Source of the DNA: Candidatus Manganitrophus noduliformans
Lineage (GTDB): Bacteria > Nitrospirota > Nitrospiria > SBBL01 > Manganitrophaceae
NCBI RefSeq assembly: GCF_012184425.1
Contig: NZ_VTOW01000003.1
Span: 496,001 to 560,000, forward strand
Direction of reading: 5' to 3'
DNA: 64,000 nt
Position 1 is the stretch's first letter, and each line of letters starts with the position of its first letter. The notes under the pieces were generated by a model that worked only from the letters and a program-made list of their open reading frames with translations, had not been told where the DNA came from and did no database searches. The position numbers and the translations under genes are program-made. Shown here piece after piece: positions 17,714 to 28,878 of the stretch.

Positions 17714-17844
17714 CGGAGAGCCGCTGAAAGGTGATGAATCGGTTGACGTTTCGGTTCAGACTTTTTATAGACTGCCTGTATTCATACCCCAAAATTGGCT
17801 GGATTTCAACTGAATTTGTGGGGGGAGGAAGGGCAGGCGGCGGT

Positions 17845-17873
17845 TTGACATTTCATATGGGTCTTGTTATCTT
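17845..17873 (+). promoter_or_regulatory. Promoter of the Uma2-family gene
   Basis: TTGACA at 17845-17850, a 17-base spacer and TATCTT at 17868-17873 make a good sigma-70-like promoter. Transcription should begin near 17880, giving a leader of about 28 bases before ATG 17908. Confidence 0.6.
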
Positions 17874-17907
17874 CAAATCATGAATTTTTAGGAAAGTGAG
17901 GAAGACC

Positions 17908-18468
17908 ATGTCATCCCGAACCCATCGGGTCAAATTCACCTATGAAGATTACCTCCTCTTCCCGGAGGACGGGAAGCGCCACGAACTGATCGACGGAGAT
18001 CACTTCATGACCCCTTCGCCCTCGACAAGGCATCAACGGATCTCTTTGAAACTGGCAACGGCCTTTGAATTTTTTCTAAAAAATAACCGGTTGGGTGAAG
18101 TCTTCGACGCTCCGATGGATGTGGTTCTCTCCGAGACAGACGTCGTTCAGCCCGACCTGCTCTTTATCTCTTCGGGAAGGGCTTCCATCGTCACCGACAA
18201 GAACATTCAGGGAGCGCCGGACCTCGTCGTCGAAATCCTCTCCGACGGCACCCGTAAGACCGACGAAGTGATCAAGCGAAAGCTCTATGAACGCCACGGT
18301 ATCTCGGAATATTGGGTTGTCGATCCGGAGCTGGAGACGGTGAAGGTTTACCGGACATCCGAGAAGGGCTACACCCGCGCCGCCGAGCTTTCCCGCGAAA
18401 CGAACGATACCCTCAACACGCCACTCCTACCCGGCTTTCAGATTCCACTCAGCGAAATCTTCGCATAA
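17908..18468 (+). CDS. Uma2-family (DUF820) putative nuclease
   Basis: A 186-residue protein with a PD-(D/E)xK-like core: HELIDGDHFMTPSPSTRHQRI, VVQPDLLFIS, the acidic-Lys stretch PDLVVEILSDGTRKTDE with downstream KRKLYERHGISEYWVVDPE, and LPGFQIPLSEIF at the end. The family is abundant in cyanobacteria and other environmental bacteria, and its physiological role is not settled. ATG 17908 has GAGG six bases upstream; a GTG four codons earlier is possible. It stands alone on the plus strand between minus-strand operons. Confidence 0.88.
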   Translation: MSSRTHRVKFTYEDYLLFPEDGKRHELIDGDHFMTPSPSTRHQRISLKLATAFEFFLKNNRLGEVFDAPMDVVLSETDVVQPDLLFISSGRASIVTDKNIQGAPDLVVEILSDGTRKTDEVIKRKLYERHGISEYWVVDPELETVKVYRTSEKGYTRAAELSRETNDTLNTPLLPGFQIPLSEIFA

Positions 18469-18497
18469 ATTCCATAGTCCTCTTAAGATCGGTTGTT

Positions 18498-18755
18498 GTG
18501 GGGGGCGGCGATTTGAAGGCAGAGCAACTTTTCTTCTCAAAGGCAAAAAGCGCGGCACTGCTTCTTGTCTTTCTTCTGATCGTCTCAACAATAACGGGAT
18601 GCCGAGTGAAGATCGCCGGTGACGACTACATAGTCGGTCCATTTCCCACGTCTAATCGAGGAAAGGAAGACCAAAATCGAAATGTTCAAGAGCCGGCACC
18701 CAGAAAAATGGAAACGAAAATAGAAGATAAAGAAGATAAGGACAAGAACAGATGA
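18498..18755 (+). CDS. Short putative lipoprotein
   Basis: About 85 residues. A hydrophobic signal (AALLLVFLLIVSTITGC) ends in a lipobox, followed by RVKIAGDDYIVGPFP and a highly charged, Lys/Asp/Glu-rich tail (KIEDKEDKDKNR). The start is uncertain: GTG 18498 or TTG 18513 would both keep the signal, and there is no strong ribosome-binding site. The longer open frame upstream overlaps the Uma2 gene in a different frame and is not protein-like. Function unknown. Confidence 0.5.
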   Translation: MGGGDLKAEQLFFSKAKSAALLLVFLLIVSTITGCRVKIAGDDYIVGPFPTSNRGKEDQNRNVQEPAPRKMETKIEDKEDKDKNR

Positions 18756-18806
18756 TTGTAACAAGTAATGTCCGATAATATATATTATGTAAAATTTAAG
18801 AGGTTT

Positions 18807-19952
18807 TTAAAGAGAGGACAAGCGAAAGGTATTTCCGGTTAGTTCATACTTCCACTTTGATAAATCAATCCGCCGCTCCCTTTTTGAATTCAACAATCCT
18901 TCCGCTGTGAGCTGTTGAAGCGCATCAGGATACCGGCCGTATCTCAAATAATAAAGATCGAGCGCAAAGAGAAGATTGTCCCGCTCGATTCCCGCCCGGA
19001 GGGTCCTCATCTCCAGAATCGGTTGGACGGCATTGGAAAGGGTTACATAAACCGACTTGAAGGCGACAATTGAAAAAATCACCATTGCGGCAATGGTGAT
19101 GCTGTTAAAAATGATTCGGATAATCTGCTGCTGCCTGGAGAGCTCTTTAAATGTGAAGCCCGACTTCTTTCGCTGGCTTTTTAACGACTCTTCCTTTGCC
19201 TTGATCCTTCCTTGAGAGATCAACTCGCTGAGCGCCTTGAAAACGGGAAAGGTCCCCATCTGCGCGTGGTCGACGATCTCCTGGACCGTCCGTTTCCCGT
19301 CGATCCAGGGGAGCAGCCAGGCCCCTTCTTCTTCCTCCGGCTCGGAGAGGTTTGCCATCGATTCGAAGGAGTCCTCCTCCTTCTTTTCAGACTCCTCATC
19401 GGCAGGCGCCGGGGCGGGCTCTTTGGGGAGCACCTCGAAGACCATCTCGGTGGAGGGAACTCTCTTTTTGAGGAGGGGCCATTCATCGGTCCGCGTCGCC
19501 CCTTCCATCAAAATGGAGTCGGTGCTCAGCGGCTCGATGAGCTGGGAGTCGTACGACGTCTCTTTGGCCTCAAACTTATAACTTCCCGATTTCCATTCGA
19601 AGAGCGAGAAGACCGTCTCTTCGGTCAGGATTCGATTTAATTTTTTGACCTCGTCGGCCGGAAGGTGTCCCGCTTGGACCAGGGCCCGCGCAAGCGGTTG
19701 GTTGTCCCTTTTCTGCGCCCTGAGAAGCGCCTTCAATTGATCGCTGCTGATCTTCTCCGCTTTGATCAGATTGTCGGCGAGCCGCGCATCTCCCTCCCCG
19801 TCTCCCGCGGAGATGATTTGCCCCTGGTTGAACTCGATGAAGAGGGTGGTCTTTTCGCGGGTCAGCCTCAGAACCCCCTCTTTCTTTTGAAGGAGGATCA
19901 TCTGGAAGATCTCGGGAAGTCCGAACTCTTCGATGGAGCCTTCTAGAGCCAT
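18807..19952 (-). CDS. DUF4388 protein with C-terminal pseudopilin-like region
   Basis: A 381-residue protein. Residues 1-110 match the DUF4388 (PATAN-like) start: LEGSIEEFGLPEIFQMILLQKKEGVLRLTR, FIEFNQGQIISAGDGEGDARLADNLIK. This domain is common in gliding, motility and c-di-GMP-linked proteins. After an acidic linker comes a winged-helix-like block (LLPWIDGKRTVQEIVDHAQM), then one membrane segment (ITIAAMVIFSIVAF) and a tail with DLYYLRYGRYPDALQQL, which resembles the conserved part of type II secretion pseudopilins. Topology is N-terminus in the cytoplasm, tail outside. It overlaps the preceding TPR gene by 10 bases. Confidence 0.8.
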   Translation of the reverse strand: MALEGSIEEFGLPEIFQMILLQKKEGVLRLTREKTTLFIEFNQGQIISAGDGEGDARLADNLIKAEKISSDQLKALLRAQKRDNQPLARALVQAGHLPADEVKKLNRILTEETVFSLFEWKSGSYKFEAKETSYDSQLIEPLSTDSILMEGATRTDEWPLLKKRVPSTEMVFEVLPKEPAPAPADEESEKKEEDSFESMANLSEPEEEEGAWLLPWIDGKRTVQEIVDHAQMGTFPVFKALSELISQGRIKAKEESLKSQRKKSGFTFKELSRQQQIIRIIFNSITIAAMVIFSIVAFKSVYVTLSNAVQPILEMRTLRAGIERDNLLFALDLYYLRYGRYPDALQQLTAEGLLNSKRERRIDLSKWKYELTGNTFRLSSL

Positions 19953-21775
19953 GATTCATTGCTCCAAATACGCATCAGGTCGAGTGTCGACGCGATGTAG
20001 AGAAACACCATTGCGACGGGACCCCAGATCCATCGGCCGCTGTGCAGGTGCCAATGCGTTGATGAAAAGAGGACCTCGCCGAAAAAGAGATAACCGGCGA
20101 AGAAGTAGAAAAGAGATAAAAGGATAAATCCGACCACGGCCCGCTTCATGGCGAAATGCCCGCCGCCGGGAAAGAGAAAGAAAGGAAAAAGCCGGCGAGG
20201 AACCTTTTTTTCCTCGGACTCCAGAAGGGCCATATCGCTTTTCTTGATCGATTTGAACTGGGTTCCGCACTGTCCGCAGAGATGATAACTCAAGAGGGTT
20301 CTCCGGCACCGATTGCAGATCGCCTTGTGGCAGAGGGCGCAAAAAGAGGCGTCGTAGAATCGCTCGAAGAGGAATGAGGATATTCCCAGTCCGAAAAGCA
20401 GCAGGAGGGCAACGACCGCGGATCGGCGAAGGGGGATCTTTCCGGCCATCCCCTGCCAAATTTTCTCGGCATGAGCGATCTGTTCCGGATGGGGCGTCAC
20501 CGCCTGGCGCCAGAGGTCCATCTTTTCGAATCGCTCATCGATCAAGGGAAAATTGGGGAACTGGACGCTTTTTCGCGTGTAGCCTTCCACCCTGCCGTTA
20601 TCCAGTGCTTTGGCGATTTCATACTCCCGGGTGCCTTCCTCAAAGGAGAGCATCTCCCGATAGGCGAGGCTCATATTGTAATGGGCCGAAACGAGTCCCG
20701 ATTCGGCGTTCAACGCTTGCCGATAGAGATCGATCGACCGGGGATATTCTTTCAGGTAGAAAGCGAGATTGCCGAGATTGTTTAAAACCATTCCGGGGCG
20801 TTCATCGAGGGCTTCTTGATAAATCTCCTCGGCCCGGCGGTAATCTCCTTTTTGCGTCTGATAAGAAGCATGGATCACCGCCCCCCGCCAATCCGGTTCG
20901 GCCAGGTCGATTTCCGGCGGCGACCAGAAAAAATCTTCCTGATGGTTTCGGACCATCTGATTCAGCATCGGACTTTTCGCCGTAAAAAAGGTGAGAAGAA
21001 GGGGAAGGCTCCAGGCGGATAACCCGACGGCGATCAGAAAAACAACGGCGATCCCCTTCTCGGAGCGGCTGTAAAATCCCCAGAAGAGGAGAAACGAGAC
21101 CGAGAGGAACCATAAAATCGAAAGGCCGAAGACGAAAGGAATAAAAAGAATGCCGGCGAAGAAGAGCCCCGCCGAGACCGGATGAAAATATCCCCGCGAT
21201 CCTTCATAGATCTTATGAATCCAGAGCGGACTGTATGAGAAGAACGAAAAGAGCAGAAAGGTCAACAACGCAAGAAGGATTGCGAAAAAGAATAATATCA
21301 GAAAGGTCCCGGCGATCGAATGAGAAAACCAAAAATCATTGACTGTCAGTTGAAGGGCCGTGAAGTAGTGATTGACCATCGCGGGAAGATCGGTCTTGCG
21401 GCTTGTCCAGACGAGGTGGGAGAGAAAAAAGTGGGGCGCCGGCGAAGCGGGGGAGAAGGCAGCGGCCGCCTCCCCGATCCGCTCCGCCTCGGCGAGATCG
21501 CCCCGCTTTATCGCTTCCTCCGCTTTCAAGAGGAGGTAACCGGCGGCCAAATCGGATCGCTCGATCCCGCGGTCGGTTTTAAAGGTGTTGATCTGGCCCG
21601 ATTTGAGGATCTCTTCAAAAGAAAGGGTCGGAGCCGGTTCCGGAGCCGGCACGGATGCGACCGGGATCTCTTCCGCGACAGCGGTTTCTGCGATCACAGC
21701 GGGCGCTTCCGCTGTCGTGACCGAGGGGGTCGATAAAATAAAGACCACCCATAGGAAAATGATTTTATCCTTCAT
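19943..21775 (-). CDS. Membrane TPR protein with zinc-ribbon-like cysteines
   Basis: A 610-residue protein with an N-terminal signal, several membrane segments around 155-265, a TPR region (AEEIYQEALDERPGMVLNNLGNLAFYL, SIDLYRQALNAESGLVSAHYNMSLAY), another membrane helix, and a zinc-ribbon-like cluster CALCHKAICNRCRR with LCGQCG before two final membrane segments. The C-terminus GGGHFAMKRAVVGFILLSLFYFFAGY is hydrophobic. It resembles membrane TPR proteins of uncharacterised function found in gliding or environmental bacteria. It overlaps plsY by 11 bases and the DUF4388 gene by 10, so the pair is co-translated at the end of the lipid/Kdo operon. Confidence 0.78.
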   Translation of the reverse strand: MKDKIIFLWVVFILSTPSVTTAEAPAVIAETAVAEEIPVASVPAPEPAPTLSFEEILKSGQINTFKTDRGIERSDLAAGYLLLKAEEAIKRGDLAEAERIGEAAAAFSPASPAPHFFLSHLVWTSRKTDLPAMVNHYFTALQLTVNDFWFSHSIAGTFLILFFFAILLALLTFLLFSFFSYSPLWIHKIYEGSRGYFHPVSAGLFFAGILFIPFVFGLSILWFLSVSFLLFWGFYSRSEKGIAVVFLIAVGLSAWSLPLLLTFFTAKSPMLNQMVRNHQEDFFWSPPEIDLAEPDWRGAVIHASYQTQKGDYRRAEEIYQEALDERPGMVLNNLGNLAFYLKEYPRSIDLYRQALNAESGLVSAHYNMSLAYREMLSFEEGTREYEIAKALDNGRVEGYTRKSVQFPNFPLIDERFEKMDLWRQAVTPHPEQIAHAEKIWQGMAGKIPLRRSAVVALLLLFGLGISSFLFERFYDASFCALCHKAICNRCRRTLLSYHLCGQCGTQFKSIKKSDMALLESEEKKVPRRLFPFFLFPGGGHFAMKRAVVGFILLSLFYFFAGYLFFGEVLFSSTHWHLHSGRWIWGPVAMVFLYIASTLDLMRIWSNESWL

Positions 21776-22361
21776 TGCGATGGGCCTGCTCTTCCCGACC
21801 GGCGATCAGCCGCTGAATGTTCTCCTTATGTCGAATATACACCAAAATTGAAATTATGGTGGAGAAGAGGACAAATTTCATTTCTGGTTTTAGGAGAACC
21901 GCCAGGAAGGGAAGGGCCGCAAACGCCGAGAGGGCGCCCACCGAGGAATATTTGCTAAAGGAGATCCCTGCGATCCAAATCAGCAGGGCGATGAGGGCGA
22001 TGAGGGGGGAGATCCCCAGAAAAACGCCGAAGCTGGTGGCGACCCCCTTTCCCCCTTTGAATTTGAGGTATACCGGGAAGATGTGACCCAGGATGGCCGA
22101 GAGACCGGCCAGAAGAAGTCCTTCTTCCGGAAGATTAAAAAGCCGGGCGGCGGCGACCGGGAGAAGCCCCTTGAGGAGATCGCCGATCAGGGTCAAGGCG
22201 GCCGCTTTCTTCCCCGCCACCCGCATGACATTGGTCGCCCCGATGTTTTTGCTTCCCGCTTGCCGGGGGTCGACCCCCCCGCTGAATTTCGAAACGAGAA
22301 GGCCGGCCGGAATCGATCCGACGAGGTAGGCGATGATCACCGATCCGAATTCAATCAGCAT
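21765..22361 (-). CDS. plsY: Glycerol-3-phosphate acyltransferase PlsY
   Basis: A 198-residue inner-membrane enzyme that transfers an acyl group from acyl-phosphate to glycerol-3-phosphate, the first step of phospholipid synthesis. Motifs are clear: YLVGSIPAGLLVSKFSGGVDPRQAGSKNIGATNVMRVAGKK near the start (in successive pieces), LAGLSAILGHIFPVYLKFKGGKGVATSFG, and LVYIRHKENIQRLIAGRE at the end. It has five predicted membrane helices and normal length. It begins 3 bases after the pgsA stop. Confidence 0.96.
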   Translation of the reverse strand: MLIEFGSVIIAYLVGSIPAGLLVSKFSGGVDPRQAGSKNIGATNVMRVAGKKAAALTLIGDLLKGLLPVAAARLFNLPEEGLLLAGLSAILGHIFPVYLKFKGGKGVATSFGVFLGISPLIALIALLIWIAGISFSKYSSVGALSAFAALPFLAVLLKPEMKFVLFSTIISILVYIRHKENIQRLIAGREEQAHRNEG

Positions 22362-22364
22362 CGT

Positions 22365-22907
22365 CTATTTGACCTTCATCAAATTCACCTGCCGGCCGAA
22401 TTTGATGAAGTATTGTCCGGCGGAGTAGAGGGCGAGCGCCGTCGCGATCAGAAGAAGGAACAGGCCGATCTCATGAAAATAAAACGCGGGGAGGTCGGTG
22501 ATCAAGAAAATAATCGCGACCGTCTGAAGGAACATCTTGTATTTCCCCGTCCCCTCCGCGGCGATGATCACCCCTTCGGAGGAAGCGATCGCCCGGAAAG
22601 CGGTCACGGCGAATTCCCGCCCGATGATGACGATGGCGATCCATGCCGGCACGCGGCCATTCGCGACCAGCAGGATCAGGGCCGACACGATCAAAAGCTT
22701 GTCGGCGACCGGATCCAAGAATTTTCCGAATTGGGTCACCTCCTTCCGCCGGCGGGCAAAGTAGCCGTCGAGGAGGTCGGTCAAGGAGGCGACCAAAAAA
22801 ATCACCGAGGCAATGATCGCCGATGAGGTGGACGGCCGCGAGAAGAAAAAGATGAAGAACGGGATCAGCACGACCCGGAGAATGGTGAGGATATTCGGCA
22901 GGTTCAT
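22365..22907 (-). CDS. pgsA: CDP-diacylglycerol-glycerol-3-phosphate 3-phosphatidyltransferase
   Basis: A 180-residue membrane enzyme making phosphatidylglycerol phosphate. It begins MNLPNILTILRVVLIP and carries the CDP-alcohol phosphotransferase signature D-G-x2-A-R-x8-G-x3-D-x3-D as DLLDGYFARRRKEVTQFGKFLDPVADK. ATG 22907 matches the family start. A longer form from ATG 22979, which has GGAG just upstream and overlaps the acyltransferase gene by 14 bases, would add 24 residues unlike the family. It lies between the lipid A acyltransferase and plsY, so the operon feeds both leaflets of the envelope. Confidence 0.94.
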   Translation of the reverse strand: MNLPNILTILRVVLIPFFIFFFSRPSTSSAIIASVIFLVASLTDLLDGYFARRRKEVTQFGKFLDPVADKLLIVSALILLVANGRVPAWIAIVIIGREFAVTAFRAIASSEGVIIAAEGTGKYKMFLQTVAIIFLITDLPAFYFHEIGLFLLLIATALALYSAGQYFIKFGRQVNLMKVK

Positions 22908-22965
22908 GACAGATCCGTTGACGTGTTGTTTTGGGATGGGGGCGGAAGCGGGATGGATATCACTT

Positions 22966-23883
22966 TTATTCTGGACCATTTTTCTCCGGCTTCGTTTTCC
23001 AGCGTCGATGCATCCAGACCCATTGATCGGGATACTGTTTGATGTGCTCTTCAATTCGGGAGGTAAAGCGCGCCGTATTGATCTCAACGTCTTTTGAATG
23101 TTCGGTGCTCTGCGCCAGGGTCATCGGTTTCTCGATGCTGATCCGATGATGGTCGTTCGGAAGCCGCGTGATAAAGCACATCATCGTCGCCGCCCCGCTT
23201 CGCAGCGCGAGCTCCGCGGCGCCGGCCGGAGTGTATGCTTTTTTGTTGAAAAAATTGACAAAGACGCCGTTGACCTTGGTGTCCTGATCGATCAGAAGAC
23301 CGAGGATTTCTTTCTTTCTCAGAACGCCTAAGATTTTCTTTGACGAAGAGGGGCTCCCCCGGCTGATCGTCTCCACCTGAAAGCGGGATCGATGTCGCAC
23401 GATCCATTCGTCGATGCGCGGGTCGTAAAGGGGGGCGGCGATCACATGGAGCGGATAGCCGCGAAGCGACAGCGCCGCCGCCATCAGCTCCCAATTGCCG
23501 AGGTGGCCGGTAATCAGAATCGTTCCGTTTCCCTCGCATTCGGCTTCTTTGAGATATTCTTCCCCTTCGATTGTAATCAACGACTCGCTCTGCTCGGGCT
23601 TCAGGTTTCCGAAATTGATGATCTCAATCAGCCCCTTCCCCAGATTTTGAAAACTCTTTTTCAGAATCTGGTGGAGCTCCCGCTCCGGTTTATCGGAGCC
23701 GAAAGCGATCCGAAGCCCCTCCAGCGACTTGGCCCGTTCTCTCCGGAGAAGGTAATAAAGGAGGGAGCCGATCACGCCGCCGAGGCGAACCCCCCATTTC
23801 CAGGAGAGCGGCCGGGTTAAAAAAGCAACCGAGGTCAACGCGGCAAAGATGAAGGAGCGAACGAGTTTTTTCGAAATTTTCAT
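22966..23883 (-). CDS. LpxL/HtrB-type lipid A acyltransferase
   Basis: A 305-residue lysophospholipid-acyltransferase-family protein that would add secondary acyl chains to Kdo-lipid A at the inner membrane. The catalytic HX4E motif is HLGNWE within GTILITGHLGNWELMAAALSLRG (in parts); GLLIDQDTKVNGVFVNFF and YTPAGAAELALRSGA match the family, and the C-terminus carries QWVWMHRRWKT. One N-terminal membrane anchor is present. Which acyl position it modifies cannot be told. It sits 15 bases downstream of kdsC in the Kdo operon, which supports the lipid A role. Confidence 0.93.
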   Translation of the reverse strand: MKISKKLVRSFIFAALTSVAFLTRPLSWKWGVRLGGVIGSLLYYLLRRERAKSLEGLRIAFGSDKPERELHQILKKSFQNLGKGLIEIINFGNLKPEQSESLITIEGEEYLKEAECEGNGTILITGHLGNWELMAAALSLRGYPLHVIAAPLYDPRIDEWIVRHRSRFQVETISRGSPSSSKKILGVLRKKEILGLLIDQDTKVNGVFVNFFNKKAYTPAGAAELALRSGAATMMCFITRLPNDHHRISIEKPMTLAQSTEHSKDVEINTARFTSRIEEHIKQYPDQWVWMHRRWKTKPEKNGPE

Positions 23884-23898
23884 GGCGGACTCTTTAAA

Positions 23899-24435
23899 TT
23901 AAGAAAACGGTGTTTTCGTGTGTGAAGCCTGAGCAGAGAGGATGAAATCGATGACTTCCCGAACGGCTCCCTCCCCTCCCTTTTTTTTTGTGACCCAATC
24001 GACTTCCTGTTTGACGGCATCGACCGCGCTGGCGACCGCGATCGAAAAGCCGACCCTCCGAAGCAAAGTAAGATCGATCAGATCGTCCCCGATGAAAGCG
24101 ACCGCTTCATCTTGCAGACGATGTTTTGCTTTGATCATTTCGTATGCGGCCTCTTTGTCCCGGCTTCCCTGATGCACATCCTCGATGCCGAGCTCTTTGG
24201 CCCGCCAAGCGACCACGGTCGAAGATCGGCCGGAAATAATTCCGACGCCGATCCGGGCCTTTTGCAAGAGCCGGATGCCGTGGCCGTCATAAATCGAAAA
24301 CCCTTTGATCTCCCGTCCGTTCTCATCAAAATAGAGGGTTCCGTCGGTCATCACCCCGTCGACATCAAGAAGGAGATAGCGGATTCGCATCGCCTTCCGC
24401 CGTCGCTGAGAAAGGGGGACCGGCCGGCGCTTCAC
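23899..24435 (-). CDS. kdsC: 3-deoxy-D-manno-octulosonate-8-phosphate phosphatase KdsC
   Basis: A 178-residue HAD phosphatase releasing Kdo from Kdo-8-phosphate. HAD motif I is LLLDVDGVMTDGTLYFDENG, motif II is in GVGIISGRSS, the family-specific LGIEDVHQGSRDKEAAYE follows, and motif IV is FIGDDLIDLTLLRRVG. There is no cap domain, as expected. GTG 24435 directly follows the kdsD stop and has AAAGGGG at good spacing; ATG 24390 is the alternative and would match the family start more closely. Confidence 0.95.
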   Translation of the reverse strand: MKRRPVPLSQRRRKAMRIRYLLLDVDGVMTDGTLYFDENGREIKGFSIYDGHGIRLLQKARIGVGIISGRSSTVVAWRAKELGIEDVHQGSRDKEAAYEMIKAKHRLQDEAVAFIGDDLIDLTLLRRVGFSIAVASAVDAVKQEVDWVTKKKGGEGAVREVIDFILSAQASHTKTPFS

Positions 24436-25407
24436 TTAGACGACCCCTTTTTTGAGGAGATCATGAAGATGAAGGATGCCGTCGACATGCCCGTCGGACC
24501 CCGCCACCACGAGGGTGGTGATCGCGTGCGACTCCATCATGTGAATCGCCTGCGCCGTCAGCGCTTCCTTCGAGATGGTTTTCGGACTCCGATTCATCAC
24601 CTCGCGCGCCGGCAGGGAAAAGATATCGCGTCCTTCGTGATCGATTTTTTTGATCAGCCGCCGAAGATCGCCGTCGGTGATCACCCCCGCCAATTTTCCG
24701 GCGGCGTTTAACACGGTCGTCATCCCGAGTTTTTTGGCGGTCATCTCCAGGACGACCTCTCTCATCGGCGTCTCCTCGGCCACTTTCGGAATGTTGTTCC
24801 CGACGTGCATGGCGTCTTCGACCTTGAGCAGAAGTTGTCGCCCAAGGGAGCCGCCGGGATGAAAGAAGGCGAAGTCCTCTTTTCGGAATCCCCTCTGCTG
24901 AAGGAGCGCGACCGCCAGCGCATCTCCCATCGCCAAGGTGGCGGTGGTGCTCGCCGTCGGCGCCAGCCCGAGCGGGCAGGCTTCTTCCCGAATCGAAATA
25001 TCGAGGATGACATCGCTCATCTTCGCCAGGGTCGATTTGACGTTTCCGGTCAGGGTGATCATTTTTAGATCCATCCGCTTGATCGACGGCAAGATTCGAA
25101 GGATCTCCTCGGTCTCCCCGCTGTTGGAGATCAGAAGGGCGACATCTTCTTTCGAGACCATGCCGAGGTCGCCGTGGATCCCCTCCGCGGGATGAAGAAA
25201 AAAGGCCGGGGTGCCGGTGCTGGCGAGGGTCGCCGCGATTTTCTTCCCGATCAACCCTGATTTTCCCATGCCGACGACCACAATGCGGCCTTTACTGTTG
25301 TAGCAAAGCGCGACCGCCTCGACGAATCGGCCGTCCATCCGATCGATCAGATCGGTGATCGCCTGGGCCTCGATTCTGAGGACCCGCTTGCCTTCTTCCA
25401 AGATCAT
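24436..25407 (-). CDS. kdsD: D-arabinose-5-phosphate isomerase KdsD
   Basis: A 323-residue enzyme turning ribulose-5-phosphate into arabinose-5-phosphate, the first Kdo-specific step. The SIS domain shows GRIVVVGMGKSGLIGKKIAATLASTGTPAFFLHPAEGIHGDLGM (read in pieces) and LLISNSGETEEIL; two CBS domains follow (about 205-320) with VITDGDLRRLI and ending in VDGILHLHDLLKKGVV. ATG 25407 starts the conserved MILEEGKRVLRIEAQAI. An upstream in-frame extension consists of translated A/T-rich repeat and is rejected. It immediately precedes kdsC. Confidence 0.95.
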   Translation of the reverse strand: MILEEGKRVLRIEAQAITDLIDRMDGRFVEAVALCYNSKGRIVVVGMGKSGLIGKKIAATLASTGTPAFFLHPAEGIHGDLGMVSKEDVALLISNSGETEEILRILPSIKRMDLKMITLTGNVKSTLAKMSDVILDISIREEACPLGLAPTASTTATLAMGDALAVALLQQRGFRKEDFAFFHPGGSLGRQLLLKVEDAMHVGNNIPKVAEETPMREVVLEMTAKKLGMTTVLNAAGKLAGVITDGDLRRLIKKIDHEGRDIFSLPAREVMNRSPKTISKEALTAQAIHMMESHAITTLVVAGSDGHVDGILHLHDLLKKGVV

Positions 25408-25440
25408 GGGATTCCTTGAGTTCGCAGTGAGATGATTTTT

Positions 25441-25523
25441 ATTTGCCATTTGCCATTTTCCATTTTTCATTTGCCATCGACCAAATGATAGATGGAAAAT
25501 GACCAATGGAAAATGAAAAAATA
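25441..25523. repeat. A/T-rich heptad palindromic repeat between kdsA and kdsD
   Basis: The 117-base gap between kdsA and kdsD is filled with seven-base units of the type CATTTNC on the left (ATTTGCCATTTGCCATTTTCC) and their complements on the right (ATGGAAAATGACCAATGGAA). The halves can pair into a long imperfect hairpin. A second copy lies on the other side of kdsA. No other gap in the operon has one. Confidence 0.8.
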
Positions 25524-25524
25524 G

Positions 25525-26355
25525 TTAACGCTCTCCTCCGTCTTCCAGCGCTCGGAGAATCCGTCCGACCTGTCCAAGGAGTTGATTCAACTGCCCCGGA
25601 TCGATCATGTTCGGCCCGTCCGACGGAGCCTGGTCCGGAGAGGGATGGACCTCCAGAAAGAGGCCGTCGCAGCCTGCGGCCACGGCGGCCCGCGTCAACG
25701 GCAGGACGAACTCCCGCTGGCCGGAGGAGACTTTCCCCCCCCCTCCCGGCAGCTGGACGCTATGGGTGCCGTCGAAGACGACTGGATAGCCGGTCCGCCG
25801 CATGATGACCAGAGAGCGCATGTCACTGACCAGATTGTTATATCCGAAGCTGGCGCCCCGTTCGGTCAGGAAGATTTTCCGGTTCCCGGTCGACTCCAGC
25901 TTCTCGACCACGTTAGCCATGTCCCAGGGGGCGAGAAACTGCCCCTTCTTCACGTTGACCACCTTGCCGGTTTTTCCGGCGGCGAGGAGCAGATCGGTCT
26001 GCCGGCAGAGAAAGGCCGGGATCTGCAGCACGTCGAGGACCTCGGCGGCGGCGGTCGCTTCTTCAGGCCCATGAACATCGGAGAGGACCGGAACGCCGAC
26101 CTTCTCTTTCACCTTTTGGAGGATTTTCAGCCCCTCCTCCATCCCCATTCCCCGGAAGGAGCTGACGGCGGTCCGGTTCGCTTTGTCATAGGAGGATTTG
26201 AAGATGAGCGGAACCTTGTGCGCGGCGGCGATCCGGGCGATCTGCTCCGCCGTCTTTAAGACGAGATCTTCGCTTTCGATGACGCAGGGGCCGGCGATGA
26301 GAAAAAAAATCCCATCCCCTAACCGCATCCTTCCGATCTCGACAGAGTGAGGCAA
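25525..26355 (-). CDS. kdsA: Kdo-8-phosphate synthase KdsA
   Basis: A 276-residue aldolase-type enzyme condensing arabinose-5-phosphate and phosphoenolpyruvate. Signature stretches are [75 protein letters not shown] and [18 protein letters not shown]. The start is TTG 26355 with AGGAG six bases before it; no ATG is suitably placed. It follows pyrG after a 94-base gap that holds a heptad palindrome. Confidence 0.96.
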   Translation of the reverse strand: MPHSVEIGRMRLGDGIFFLIAGPCVIESEDLVLKTAEQIARIAAAHKVPLIFKSSYDKANRTAVSSFRGMGMEEGLKILQKVKEKVGVPVLSDVHGPEEATAAAEVLDVLQIPAFLCRQTDLLLAAGKTGKVVNVKKGQFLAPWDMANVVEKLESTGNRKIFLTERGASFGYNNLVSDMRSLVIMRRTGYPVVFDGTHSVQLPGGGGKVSSGQREFVLPLTRAAVAAGCDGLFLEVHPSPDQAPSDGPNMIDPGQLNQLLGQVGRILRALEDGGER

Positions 26356-26370
26356 TCGCTTCTCCTAAAA

Positions 26371-26447
26371 AATATTTTCCATTTGCCATTGGTCATTTAT
26401 CATTTGCCAATGATAAATGGAAAATGAAAAATGAACAATAAAAATTT
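26371..26447. repeat. A/T-rich heptad palindromic repeat between pyrG and kdsA
   Basis: A second copy of the heptad palindrome, with units ATTTGCC, ATTTATC and ATTTTCC. The arms ATTTTCCATTT (26374-26384) and AAATGGAAAAT (26415-26425) are exact complements around a mixed centre. It spans the whole pyrG-kdsA gap and ends at the pyrG stop. Confidence 0.8.
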
Positions 26448-26449
26448 TC

Positions 26450-28874
<2,425 letters not shown>

Positions 28875-28878
<4 letters not shown>

